Source of the DNA: an uncultured Prevotella sp.
GTDB lineage: Bacteria > Bacteroidota > Bacteroidia > Bacteroidales > Bacteroidaceae
DNA length: 64,000 nucleotides
Assembly (NCBI GenBank): GCA_905233165.1
Contig: CAJODL010000006.1
Span: 1 to 64,000 of the forward strand
Direction: 5' to 3'
The notes below the pieces were generated by a model that worked only from the letters and a program-made list of their open reading frames with translations, was not told where the DNA came from and did no database searches. Positions 17,183 to 24,683 of this stretch are shown here, in pieces (within the stretch, counting starts at the first letter, position 1; each line of letters starts with the position of its first letter). The translations under genes and the position numbers were made by a program.

Positions 17183-18481
17183 ATGAAAAACTTCATTGAA
17201 GAACTCAAATGGCGCGGAATGCTCGCGCAGATTATGCCTGGAGCAGAGGAATTGCTTCAGAAGGAAATGGTAACAGCTTACTTGGGTACCGACCCTACAG
17301 CTGACTCACTCCACATCGGTCACCTTTGTGGCATCATGATGCTGCGCCATCTGCAGCGCTGCGGCCACAAGCCTATCATCCTCGTGGGAGGAGCTACCGG
17401 CATGATTGGCGACCCATCAGGCAAGTCACAGGAGCGCAACCTCCTCGATGCAGAGACTCTCTATCACAATCAGGAGTGCATCAAGGCACAGGTGGCAAAG
17501 TTCCTCGACTTCAATTCCAACGAGCCTAATGCTGCCGAGATGGTTAACAACTACGACTGGATGAAGGACTTCACCTTCCTCGAGTTCGCACGCACCGTCG
17601 GCAAGCACATCACCGTAAACTATATGATGGCGAAGGACTCTGTCCAGCAGCGTCTCAACGGAACAGCCCGCGACGGTCTGTCATTCACAGAGTTCACCTA
17701 TCAGCTGCTGCAGGGCTACGACTTCCTGCATCTCTATCAGACCAAGAACTGTAAGATGCAGCTCGGCGGTAACGACCAGTGGGGTAACATGACCACCGGT
17801 ACAGAGCTTATCCGTCGCACCCTCGGCAACGACAATGAGGCATACGCCCTCACCTGTCCGCTCATCACCAAGGCAGACGGCAAGAAGTTCGGCAAGACAG
17901 AGAGCGGTAACATCTGGCTCGACCCAGCCCGCACCTCTCCATATAAGTTCTATCAGTTCTGGCTCAACGTTTCTGACGATGATGCAGAGCGTTACATCAA
18001 GATATTCACCTCCCTTGAGAAGGATACCATCGATGCCCTCGTAGCAGAGCATCAGCAGGATCCGGGCCGTCGTGTGCTCCAGAAGCGTCTGGCAGAAGAG
18101 GTTACCATCCTCGTCCACGGACAGGAGAACCTCAACACCGCCATAGAGGCTTCAAGCATCCTGTTCGGCAAATCTACCAAGGAAGGTCTGGAGAAGCTCG
18201 ACGAGCAGACATTCCTCGACGTCTTCGAGGGCGTTGAGACATTCACTCTGCCAAAGGATCAGTTAGGACAGCCAGCCATCGAACTCCTTACTCGTGACGA
18301 CGTAAAGGTATTCCCGTCAAAGGGTGAGATGCGAAAGATGGTACAAGGCGGTGGCGTATCTATAAATAAGGAGAAGCTCACCGACCAGAATCGTCCTCTC
18401 ACTTCCGACGACCTCATCGGCGGCAAATACATCCTTGCACAGAAAGGTAAGAAGAATTACTACCTCATAACGGTTAAATGA
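17183..18481 (+). CDS. tyrS: Tyrosyl-tRNA synthetase
   Basis: A 432-residue class I aminoacyl-tRNA synthetase. The HIGH motif is in [10 protein letters not shown] (about residue 43), the KMSKS-type loop appears as KFGKT (about 235) and the C-terminal S4-like RNA-binding domain ends the chain ([10 protein letters not shown]). The length is normal. Its stop codon overlaps the start of the symporter gene by four bases. Codon use here is rich in C-ending codons, in line with a highly expressed gene. Confidence 0.97.
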   Translation: MKNFIEELKWRGMLAQIMPGAEELLQKEMVTAYLGTDPTADSLHIGHLCGIMMLRHLQRCGHKPIILVGGATGMIGDPSGKSQERNLLDAETLYHNQECIKAQVAKFLDFNSNEPNAAEMVNNYDWMKDFTFLEFARTVGKHITVNYMMAKDSVQQRLNGTARDGLSFTEFTYQLLQGYDFLHLYQTKNCKMQLGGNDQWGNMTTGTELIRRTLGNDNEAYALTCPLITKADGKKFGKTESGNIWLDPARTSPYKFYQFWLNVSDDDAERYIKIFTSLEKDTIDALVAEHQQDPGRRVLQKRLAEEVTILVHGQENLNTAIEASSILFGKSTKEGLEKLDEQTFLDVFEGVETFTLPKDQLGQPAIELLTRDDVKVFPSKGEMRKMVQGGGVSINKEKLTDQNRPLTSDDLIGGKYILAQKGKKNYYLITVK

Positions 18482-19902
18482 CGCTCATTGTCATAATAAC
18501 CTATTTTCTTTTACTCCTTGGGGTGAGCCGCCTGGCTGCTTCAAGGAGTAATAATAATGTCTTCTTCCGTGGCGAGCGCAAGTCGCCGTGGTACATGGTG
18601 GCTTTCGGCATGGTCGGTGCCAGCATCTCGGGTGTTACGTTTGTCAGCGTCCCGGGCATGGTGACACATTCCGGCTTCTCGTACCTCATGGTATGCGCCG
18701 GCTTCATACCGGGCTATATCATCGTGGCCTACCTCCTCCTGCCCTACTATTACCGCCACGGTGTCACCTCCATCTACACCATTCTGAAGCCCCTCGGCCA
18801 GTCCGCCTACAAGACGGGCGCGTCGTTCTTTCTGCTCTCGAAGCTCCTTGGGACGGGTGCGAAGTTCTTTGTGCCCTGCTATATCATCAGCCTCATGCTC
18901 GGCTGGCACATATCCCTCACCATTCTCATGCTCTTCGCCCTCGTGTGGCTCTACACCCGGCGCGGCGGCATCAAGACGCTGGTATGGACCGACACCCTGC
19001 AGACGCTCTGCATGCTCGCTGCCCTCATTACTATAATATGGCAGGTAGGGCAAAGCCTTGGGAACCTTATTGGTCCCATAAGTCCAATGGGACTAATTGG
19101 ACCAATGGGACTAATTGGACTAATTGGGCCAATTAGCCCCCTGAGCCTTGTGCTCTCCTTTATCTCGGGTGCATTCATCGTCATCGTCATGACGGGCCTT
19201 GACCAGGACATGATGCAGAAGAACCTCACCTGCAAGAGTCTCCGCGATGCACAGAAAGATATGTGCAGCTACGGCATGGCATTCCTGCCCGTCAATGCGC
19301 TGTTTCTGCTGTTGGGTGCTATGCTCGTGATGCTCTCCAATCTGCAAGGCATGCCCCTGCCCTCCAATCCCGACGACCTGCTCATCCACTATGCCCTGGA
19401 GCACGTTCCGGTCATCTTCCTTCTCGGCATATTGGCGACATCGTTCTCTACTGTTGACAGTTCGCTGACAGCCCTGACCACCACTTTCTGCATAGACATC
19501 TGCGAGCGGCCCGACGACGAGCGTCTGCGCAAGAGGACGCATCTCACTATGGCCCTGCTCCTTGCCCTGTGTGTCTTCTGCTTCAGCCTCAGCGACACCA
19601 CGTCCCTCATCGATGTCATCTACACCCTTGTCGGCTACACCTACGGTCCGCTGTTAGGACTATTCTCCTTCGCCCTGCTCCACAGCAACAGGCAGAGCCG
19701 CTATGCACCCGTTGTATGCATAGCAGCCCCGATCCTTTGTTTCGTCATCAGCACCGCCGTCAGCCGTTACACTTCCTACCACATGGGCTACGAACTGCTG
19801 ATGCTAAACGGCCTCCTGACCTACTGCGGGCTGTACGGGACTTCGTACGAAAACGATAACGATAACGAAAACGATAACGATAACTCTTCGCAAAAAACTT
19901 AA
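18478..19902 (+). CDS. Sodium:solute symporter family protein
   Basis: A 474-residue membrane protein with about 12-13 helices and SSF-family hallmarks ([20 protein letters not shown] near the start, [15 protein letters not shown] near residue 240). The substrate is unknown. Two oddities are visible. Residues 199-219 are seven three-residue repeats (GPI, SPM, GLI and so on) encoded by 9-bp DNA repeats, forming an inserted loop between helices. The C-terminal tail is an Asn/Asp/Glu run encoded by 6-bp repeats. Both DNA repeat families recur elsewhere in the window. The start overlaps the tyrS stop. Confidence 0.85.
   Translation: MTLIVIITYFLLLLGVSRLAASRSNNNVFFRGERKSPWYMVAFGMVGASISGVTFVSVPGMVTHSGFSYLMVCAGFIPGYIIVAYLLLPYYYRHGVTSIYTILKPLGQSAYKTGASFFLLSKLLGTGAKFFVPCYIISLMLGWHISLTILMLFALVWLYTRRGGIKTLVWTDTLQTLCMLAALITIIWQVGQSLGNLIGPISPMGLIGPMGLIGLIGPISPLSLVLSFISGAFIVIVMTGLDQDMMQKNLTCKSLRDAQKDMCSYGMAFLPVNALFLLLGAMLVMLSNLQGMPLPSNPDDLLIHYALEHVPVIFLLGILATSFSTVDSSLTALTTTFCIDICERPDDERLRKRTHLTMALLLALCVFCFSLSDTTSLIDVIYTLVGYTYGPLLGLFSFALLHSNRQSRYAPVVCIAAPILCFVISTAVSRYTSYHMGYELLMLNGLLTYCGLYGTSYENDNDNENDNDNSSQKT
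19072..19134 (+). repeat. 9-bp repeat array inside the symporter gene, seven units
   Basis: Seven in-frame units of the GGnCYAATn type (such as GGACTAATT, GGACCAATG) encode GxI/M triplets. The same unit family forms an intergenic array at 23816-23869. Confidence 0.92.
19849..19884 (+). repeat. 6-bp repeat array at the symporter 3' end, six units
   Basis: GAAAAC and GATAAC units in the order A-T-T-A-T-T encode the Glu/Asp-Asn tail. The same units occur on the other strand at 27367-27396. Confidence 0.9.
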
Positions 19903-19909
19903 ATAAAAA

Positions 19910-19941
19910 TTTGGTGATATCGGAAGAATGTCGTAATTTTG
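19910..19941 (+). promoter_or_regulatory. Promoter of the toxin-antitoxin pair
   Basis: TTTG at 19910-19913, a 20-base spacer and TAATTTTG at 19934-19941. It supports the ATG at 19972 rather than an upstream in-frame start at 19939, which would lie within the promoter. Confidence 0.75.
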
Positions 19942-19971
19942 CAACCGGAAAGGTTTTTAACTAATCAGATT

Positions 19972-20214
19972 ATGACAGCAATTGCAATTGAACGAGAGAC
20001 CAATAGTTACTGGAAACTTGTGAAAAATGCCAGCTCAGAAATCAAGCTCGCTCTTATTGCCCGACTGAGCAATGCACTTGTTACGGAGGCACAGCAGAAA
20101 AGGGCTAAAGTTGCCAGTCTCATTGCAGACATTCAGGCCAACGCACCTGTGAATATTCCTATTACCGACGAGGAAATTCAGGAAGAGATTAACGCTGTGA
20201 GGCATGGACAATGA
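19972..20214 (+). CDS. Putative antitoxin of a PIN toxin pair
   Basis: An 80-residue, mostly helical, charged protein with no recognised DNA-binding motif. It is called an antitoxin from context: it is small, has its own promoter, overlaps the following PIN-domain gene by four bases (ATGA) and the pair ends in a terminator. The acidic C-terminal segment (ITDEEIQEEINAVRH) resembles antitoxin tails that wrap PIN toxins. The start at 19972 is set by the promoter position. Confidence 0.65.
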   Translation: MTAIAIERETNSYWKLVKNASSEIKLALIARLSNALVTEAQQKRAKVASLIADIQANAPVNIPITDEEIQEEINAVRHGQ

Positions 20215-20621
20215 TACGAGTATTGTTCGACAATAATATCTGGATTTCGTTCCTCATTGGAAAACAACTGAATACGTTGCTTGACGTTTTTGGCCGTCCC
20301 GATGTCGTGGTGTGTTATTGCGATGAGTTGGAGCAAGAATTTCTCAACGTGGCTCACCGTCCTAAAATTTTACGTTACGTCAATGAGGCACAGATTGAGC
20401 GCGTCCATCAATTGATGACGCAATTCTGTGAGCTCTTCGATGTTGGCGATACTACAAGCATCACCAATCGTGACCCGAAAGATATTTATCTCTTAGCTCT
20501 CGCCGAGAGTGTTCCCGTTGATTATATCGTCAGTGGTGACAAAGACCTTACAGACCTCCATCAGCATGCGGGCATTCCCATTCTGAAATATGTGGAGTTG
20601 TTGGAAATATTGAACGTATAA
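20211..20621 (+). CDS. PIN-domain toxin, COG1569-like
   Basis: A 136-residue PIN ribonuclease-like protein. The first acidic residue is Asp7 in VLFDNNIWISFL, further acidic positions follow in YCDELEQEF, RDPKDIYLLALAES and SGDKDL, matching the metal-binding set of PIN domains. Such toxins usually cleave RNA and are neutralised by the co-encoded partner; here the upstream 80-residue gene overlaps by four bases. The RNA target is unknown. Confidence 0.85.
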   Translation: MIRVLFDNNIWISFLIGKQLNTLLDVFGRPDVVVCYCDELEQEFLNVAHRPKILRYVNEAQIERVHQLMTQFCELFDVGDTTSITNRDPKDIYLLALAESVPVDYIVSGDKDLTDLHQHAGIPILKYVELLEILNV

Positions 20622-20670
20622 TTTTAAAAAAATCGGTGTAGCATATATATTATAAAGGTAAAACAATAAG

Positions 20671-20704
20671 CGGATAGTCCGGTGGCGGTGCTATCCGTTT
20701 TTTC
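20671..20704 (+). terminator. Terminator of the toxin-antitoxin pair
   Basis: CGGATAG (20671-20677) pairs with CTATCCG (20691-20697), followed by a run of Ts. Confidence 0.8.
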
Positions 20705-20736
20705 AATTTAAGAGAGAACGAAACTATGGAATATAA

Positions 20737-20775
20737 CTTCGGGAGGATTCGCAAAGTGTGCGAGTCCTCCCGAAG
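20737..20775. terminator. Long hairpin between convergent genes, no T run
   Basis: A 17-bp stem with one wobble pair (CTTCGGGAGGA opposite TCCTCCCGAAG at its base) and a 5-base loop. It lies between the toxin-antitoxin pair and the convergent TraB-like gene. Neither strand has a T run after it. Confidence 0.6.
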
Positions 20776-20797
20776 TGGTGTTATGCAGGTGTCTGAA

Positions 20798-21772
20798 TTA
20801 TTTTACGGGCTCTACGGTGTAGCCTTCGCGGCGTAGGATAGCGATGAGTCCGTCGTTGGACAACAAGTGGCGGCAGCCGACGGCTATCATGGTGGGCTGG
20901 GCAGCCATATTCTTCTTGATTGCCGGAAGCCACGCCATGTTTCGGTTGCGAAGTAAGAGGGTGTCGCTTTTTTCTTCGTCACTAACTTGCACCATAGAAT
21001 CCATAGCTTCAATATGGCTGTGCATCTTGCATGTGTCATTGGACAGGTATGCTTTAGTAAACTCACCCAAGAAACGCATCATCTCGCCATTTAGCATCAC
21101 CTTGATAGTGCCATAGAGTGTGTCGGCCTGCTCCTTCATGGATAATTTATCAAGGAAGGCATTCTTCTTGAACAGGCTGTCCAGCGAACCGCTGATATCA
21201 TTCGTCCCCTCCAGACCGCCGGTCTTGTAGCCACGCTTTACCGTTTCCTCGAACAATACTGCTTCTACGGTCTTTGCCATACGAGTGGCTGTGAAAATAA
21301 CGATTTTCAGTACAGAGAACCAATATCCCGGCGTCTTCTTCCAATATTCCATATCCTTCTTTGCAAGGAACTTATCAACCTCATTGAAGTGGGCAATGCT
21401 GTCGAAAAGCGGTTTGTAGTAAACGCCTTCGGGCATCATGTAATTCGGGCCCGGGTTCTTAATCCACTTCTTCAGTTTGTCATTGCTCTCTCTCGCAGCT
21501 TTTATTTCGGCAGAGTCCAGTTTGTTGGGATCCATTTCCATTTCAAACAACACCGTTTCCACATTGTTAAAAGCGTTCTCCAGCCCCGTGATGCCGAACA
21601 CCTCTTCCCTTGTGAAGCTATGTCCGTCGCCGTGGCAGGTGCCGAAGAGATATGACTTCTGCGTCAGCCCGTTGCCGCTGATTTCCCACAGCCAGCCGGG
21701 ATTGCCGGATTCCTGTGCATTAGCAGCTATCGCCGCCAAGATGACTAAAAGTGACAGGAAGGTTCGCTTCAT
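20798..21772 (-). CDS. TraB/GumN family protein
   Basis: A 324-residue exported protein with a signal peptide (MKRTFLSLLVILAAIAANAQ). The GLTQKSYLFGTCHGDGHSF segment and the late MIAVGCRHLLSNDGLIAILRREGY motif with conserved Gly and His are typical of TraB/GumN, proposed to be metal-dependent peptidases of the Tiki fold. The upstream ATG at 21802 is in frame but would spoil the signal peptide, so 21772 is preferred. A promoter-like element lies 28 bases upstream. Its role in this organism is unknown. Confidence 0.82.
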   Translation of the reverse strand: MKRTFLSLLVILAAIAANAQESGNPGWLWEISGNGLTQKSYLFGTCHGDGHSFTREEVFGITGLENAFNNVETVLFEMEMDPNKLDSAEIKAARESNDKLKKWIKNPGPNYMMPEGVYYKPLFDSIAHFNEVDKFLAKKDMEYWKKTPGYWFSVLKIVIFTATRMAKTVEAVLFEETVKRGYKTGGLEGTNDISGSLDSLFKKNAFLDKLSMKEQADTLYGTIKVMLNGEMMRFLGEFTKAYLSNDTCKMHSHIEAMDSMVQVSDEEKSDTLLLRNRNMAWLPAIKKNMAAQPTMIAVGCRHLLSNDGLIAILRREGYTVEPVK

Positions 21773-21799
21773 AATCGTTTTCTTTACAAATGTCGGCTG

Positions 21800-21827
21800 C
21801 AAATGTAGTAAAAAATCCTAAATCCAA
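21800..21827 (-). promoter_or_regulatory. Promoter of the TraB/GumN gene
   Basis: On the minus strand TTG (21827-21825), 17 bases and TACATTTG (21807-21800). The spacer is shorter than the usual 19-20. Confidence 0.5.
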
Positions 21828-21889
21828 GCTATTTAATTGTGAAAATCGCATAAAATTCGGGTGGTTTAGTCATTTTTTCGAGTTTGGTG

Positions 21890-21920
21890 TTTCATAATAC
21901 ATGAAATTTATATACTTTTG
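21890..21920 (+). promoter_or_regulatory. Promoter before the structured RNA region
   Basis: TTTC (21890-21893), 19 bases and TACTTTTG (21913-21920). It would start a transcript near 21926, 40 bases before the folded region and 460 bases before the HU-like gene. Confidence 0.5.
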
Positions 21921-21965
21921 TAGTCGAAAATTTAATGGCAAGAATAGAGCCTACAGTTTTCTGTT

Positions 21966-22091
21966 AAGACCAACAAAAACCCCATAACAAATAAACAGGA
22001 AAAACGAAGGCTGTCTGCTCACTCTCATAAGAGGCGTGGGCATAGATGGTTTATTGTCTTCCTGTAGGAAAGGGGTTTCCTCGTTGGTCTT
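21966..22091 (+). ncRNA. Candidate structured RNA of about 126 bases
   Basis: Nested complementary segments close one long arm: AAGACCAAC (21966-21974) with GTTGGTCTT (22083-22091), AAACCCC (21977-21983) with GGGGTTT (22072-22078), ACAGGAA (21995-22001) with TTCCTGT (22059-22065), and TGCTCAC (22016-22022) with GTGGGCA (22036-22042). A promoter lies upstream and no gene covers the stretch. The closed rod with an internal bulge is loosely like 6S RNA, but no class was recognised, and SRP RNA and tmRNA signatures are absent. It could also be a cis-acting leader of the HU-like gene. Confidence 0.45.
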
Positions 22092-22106
22092 CAATATACT
22101 ATACAT

Positions 22107-22158
22107 GCTTCACGTCTCTTTTTGAAAAGAATTTAAATATTATATATAGACGTGAAGC
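22107..22158. repeat. 11-bp inverted repeat
   Basis: GCTTCACGTCT (22107-22117) and AGACGTGAAGC (22148-22158) are perfect complements 30 AT-rich bases apart. They end three bases before the ATG of a 28-codon frame. No T run follows. Confidence 0.75.
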
Positions 22159-22161
22159 AAT

Positions 22162-22248
22162 ATGAACAACAATCTAACTAAAAAAGGCGGTCGCCCTCCG
22201 CCGGTGATGAAAAAGCCTCCGGTGCAGGGACGTTTTCCGGTCCCTTAG
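22162..22248 (+). CDS. Possible 28-residue basic, proline-rich peptide
   Basis: A short frame from ATG 22162 to TAG 22246 encodes 28 residues, rich in Lys, Arg, Gly and Pro (KKGGRPPP, KKPPVQGRF). It begins just after the inverted repeat and ends before the iteron array that precedes the HU-like gene. It may be a leader peptide or a chance frame; no family is recognised and the ribosome site is weak. Confidence 0.3.
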   Translation: MNNNLTKKGGRPPPVMKKPPVQGRFPVP

Positions 22249-22264
22249 GAGAGTATGAAAAAGT

Positions 22265-22343
22265 TAGTATACTAAGTATGGGTAAGATAGTATACTAAGT
22301 TAGGATAAGATAGTATACTAAGTTGGGGCAAGATAGTATACTA
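22265..22343. promoter_or_regulatory. Iteron array: four palindromes at exact 23-bp spacing
   Basis: The 10-bp palindrome TAGTATACTA starts at 22265, 22288, 22311 and 22334, each copy followed by AAG. The exact 23-bp period and conserved palindrome indicate cooperative protein binding, most simply an operator for the HU-like gene 45 bases downstream. Replication iterons are an alternative, but no replication gene is near. Confidence 0.8.
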
Positions 22344-22387
22344 AGATTTTTACCCCTTATATTTAACCTTTTAATTAAGACAAAACT

Positions 22388-23026
22388 ATGGCTAAAAACA
22401 AATGGCGCGCTCGTGAATTTAAGCCTACGAGCAACATGCAAGGAAGGACCCACAGCTTTTATGCTGAGGCAGTGATTGACAATGAAATCGAGAACAGGGA
22501 CTTGGGTGCGAAGATTGCGGCCCGTACCGGTTTCAAGCCTTACGAGGTGCAGGCAGTAGTGGCTGCCATTGCCGACATCGTGTTGGAGGAGGTGATGGAG
22601 TCGAACCGCGTAACGCTTTCTAACGAACAGGGCACGAAGATGGTGACTATCTATCCGAAGGTGTCGGGCTCCGTAAACGACGAGCAGATACTGCAGGAGA
22701 CGACGGCGGCACATGCACAAGACCCCTCCGTTGACATTCGCAATGTGGCTCAGGAAAGCGACCTGACGCCCGACCGCCTGACATGGACACTGGGTGCCAC
22801 CATCGGCATCAAGTTCTCGAAGGAGTTTGCCATGCATAAGCAGGCACAGAAGGTGAAGTTCGTGGCTACCGACACGGCTATACCAAGCGATGACGAGGGC
22901 GGCACTACACCGACACCAACTTCTGACCCAGGCACGACGCCAACGAATCCGACAAATCCTGACACTCCTTCTGACCCTGGCACCGGAGGCGGTGGAAGCA
23001 CCGGAGATGGATGGGAGGAAGGTTAA
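22388..23026 (+). CDS. HU-like DNA-binding protein with Pro/Thr/Gly-rich tail
   Basis: A 212-residue protein. Residues 10-125 follow the HU-like layout of Bacteroidetes (helices with AAIADIVLEEVMESNRVTL, then a beta arm region with VSGSVNDEQI), with a second alpha/beta part to about 165. The tail from about residue 170 is low-complexity: acidic, then PTPT/PSDPGT repeats and GGGGS. Such proteins are common in Bacteroidetes, often in many copies, and their roles are mostly unknown. Upstream lie a 23-bp iteron array and a structured RNA region. A perfect hairpin overlaps the stop codon. Confidence 0.72.
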   Translation: MAKNKWRAREFKPTSNMQGRTHSFYAEAVIDNEIENRDLGAKIAARTGFKPYEVQAVVAAIADIVLEEVMESNRVTLSNEQGTKMVTIYPKVSGSVNDEQILQETTAAHAQDPSVDIRNVAQESDLTPDRLTWTLGATIGIKFSKEFAMHKQAQKVKFVATDTAIPSDDEGGTTPTPTSDPGTTPTNPTNPDTPSDPGTGGGGSTGDGWEEG

Positions 23027-23051
23027 TCAAAGCGCCGCGGGCGCTTTGATT
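23025..23051. terminator. Perfect 12-bp hairpin overlapping the HU-like stop codon
   Basis: AATCAAAGCGCC pairs with GGCGCTTTGATT around a GCG loop. No T run follows, so it may act as a terminator needing help or as an mRNA end protector. Confidence 0.6.
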
Positions 23052-23079
23052 AAGAATGAAGAAATGAAAAAATGAAGAA

Positions 23080-23111
23080 TTGGCGCAAGATGCAATCGCA
23101 TCCTGCGCCAA
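23080..23111. terminator. 14-bp hairpin between convergent genes
   Basis: TTGGCGCAAGATGC pairs with GCATCCTGCGCCAA, with one mismatch and a 4-base loop. It separates the convergent HU-like and HAD genes. No T run. Confidence 0.6.
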
Positions 23112-23119
23112 TGTCTATT

Positions 23120-23140
23120 AAGCTGTAAGCCGTAAGCCGT
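23120..23140. repeat. Heptamer spacer repeat, three units
   Basis: AAGCTGT, AAGCCGT, AAGCCGT, then a degenerate fourth. The last unit reaches the stop codon of the HAD gene. Confidence 0.65.
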
Positions 23141-23802
23141 TAACCGATGAACGTTATAATATCCTGCGGCTTTTCGGCGAATGTCTTTGCGCCGTGGGCC
23201 AGGAGAAAATCTTTGCTACGGAAGCCCCAGAGGACGGAGATGCAGGGCAGGCCGGCGTTGCGGGCTGTCATGAGATCGACGTCGCTGTCGCCGATATATA
23301 CTGCCTCGACGGGGGCATCGGGGGCGATGCCGAACTTTTCCCTGAGGGCGACGATGGCTTTGTTCACCATATCGGGCGCGGGCTTACGCTGCACGTCGGG
23401 AGTCTCGCCGATGGCAACGTCGATGATACCGCGGAACCATTCCTCATGGAGCTCCGTCACCCCACCCTGCAGCTTGTTGCTGACGATGGCCTGCCGGACG
23501 CCGCGGTCGTGCAGCTGGCGGATAACATTCACGATGCCGTCGTAGGGCTTGGTGGTGTCCTTGCAATGCACCATGTAGTGCTGCTTAAAGGCAGCGAAGC
23601 ATTTTTCGACATCCTCCGGAGAGCCATTGCTGCCCACGGCACGCTCTATCAGTTTGTGCACGCCGTTGCCCACAAACTGCCGCACCTCGTCGTAAGACCG
23701 CGTCGGCATGCCACACTGCGACAAGGCGTAATTAGTGCTGTTCATCAAATCAGTCAAGGTATCCATCAAGGTACCGTCTAAATCCCAGATAACAATTTTC
23801 AT
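23140..23802 (-). CDS. HAD-family phosphatase, phosphoglycolate phosphatase-like
   Basis: A 220-residue HAD hydrolase. The nucleophile motif WDLDGTLMDT holds Asp8 and Asp10, motif II is AIVSNK, the lysine of motif III lies in QRKPAPDMV and motif IV is YIGDSDVDLMTARNAG. The helical cap between residues 15 and 80 resembles Gph, which clears 2-phosphoglycolate, but HAD specificity is not reliably readable. Upstream is the intergenic 9-bp repeat array; downstream lie the convergent hairpins. Confidence 0.85.
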   Translation of the reverse strand: MKIVIWDLDGTLMDTLTDLMNSTNYALSQCGMPTRSYDEVRQFVGNGVHKLIERAVGSNGSPEDVEKCFAAFKQHYMVHCKDTTKPYDGIVNVIRQLHDRGVRQAIVSNKLQGGVTELHEEWFRGIIDVAIGETPDVQRKPAPDMVNKAIVALREKFGIAPDAPVEAVYIGDSDVDLMTARNAGLPCISVLWGFRSKDFLLAHGAKTFAEKPQDIITFIG

Positions 23803-23815
23803 AGTTAAAAAAATG

Positions 23816-23869
23816 GGTCCAATGGGTCCAATAGGTCCAATGGGACTAATAGGACTAATAGGACCAATT
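23816..23869. repeat. 9-bp repeat array in an intergenic spacer, six units
   Basis: GGTCCAATG, GGTCCAATA, GGTCCAATG, GGACTAATA x2, GGACCAATT fill nearly the whole spacer between the HAD gene and ccsA. It is the same family as the array inside the symporter gene at 19072-19134. Confidence 0.9.
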
Positions 23870-23873
23870 GCTC

Positions 23874-24683
23874 TTAATTCATATTATAAGTGTGTACACT
23901 CACCGCGTCGGGCAGGTAGTTGATGCCCCACCAGCACATCTGCAGACACACAAAGCCTGTCACGAGGAGCCATAGCGCGAGGCGATGGCGTTGCGGACTG
24001 GCAAGACGGGCATGGAGATAGGTGAGGTAGATGGTCCATGTGGCAGCCGCCCACGTCTCCTTCGGGTCCCACGACCAGTAATGGCCCCACGCCTCCTTTG
24101 CCCACAGCGCACCGAAGAGCATGCCGAAGGTGATGAAGCAGATGCCCGTAGAGGTCAGGTCGTCCAACAGCTGCGCATGCTGCGAGAAGAGTGCCGAGAC
24201 ATCCCTCTGCCGCCTGCCCTTATAGAGCATATACACCGCCACAAGGAATGCTGCCCCGAGGATGGCGTAGGAGAACATATAGATGATGACATGGGGTGCG
24301 AACCACGGGCTCTGCAACGCCGGCATCAGCGTCTTGCTGTGTATCTCGGGTTTGAAGATGTTGATGCACACAAAGACGGTCGCCATCAGCGTAGAGAACG
24401 ACAGCAGCCACCGGTAACGCCACCGCATGTAGGTCACAAAGCCCACCACCGGCATGAAGAAGGAATACCACAGGCGCGTCTCGCCCATAGTACGCAGCGG
24501 AGGCCGCTCCAGCGACATCCACATCAGCGCGATATAGGCAGCGAAGACCGCAATGCCAACAGCCGTCACGGAAAGGGCCGCAGTACGCTTATCCTTCCAC
24601 GCCAGCCAAGCACCGCACGCCCACAGCACCACCGCCGGAACAGCGAAATATACGAAGTCAAACCAAGTAATCATTAGTTTCAA
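23874..24683 (-). CDS. Cytochrome c assembly protein CcsA/ResC-like
   Basis: A 269-residue membrane protein with about eight helices. The haem-handling WGHYWSWDPKETWAAATW motif near residue 195 is diagnostic of CcsA/CcmC-type haem exporters. With ResB it forms the system II cytochrome c synthase, which attaches haem to apocytochromes outside the membrane. The reading frame overlaps resB by four bases from a TTG at 24683; an ATG at 24674 is an alternative start. No cytochrome gene is adjacent. Confidence 0.88.
   Translation of the reverse strand: MKLMITWFDFVYFAVPAVVLWACGAWLAWKDKRTAALSVTAVGIAVFAAYIALMWMSLERPPLRTMGETRLWYSFFMPVVGFVTYMRWRYRWLLSFSTLMATVFVCINIFKPEIHSKTLMPALQSPWFAPHVIIYMFSYAILGAAFLVAVYMLYKGRRQRDVSALFSQHAQLLDDLTSTGICFITFGMLFGALWAKEAWGHYWSWDPKETWAAATWTIYLTYLHARLASPQRHRLALWLLVTGFVCLQMCWWGINYLPDAVSVHTYNMN

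Noticed and set aside
18588..19136. 182-codon His/Arg/Pro-rich frame inside the symporter gene
   Set aside because: It is an alternative-frame read of GC-rich coding DNA, and the symporter frame explains the region fully.
21966..22091. SRP RNA, tmRNA or a known riboswitch
   Set aside because: Neither the conserved SRP tetraloop region nor the tmRNA alanine acceptor was found, and the downstream gene does not suggest a metabolite riboswitch.
22265..22343. Plasmid or phage replication origin
   Set aside because: Iterons are present but there is no replication initiator, partition, integrase or phage gene nearby. An operator is simpler, although an origin is not excluded.
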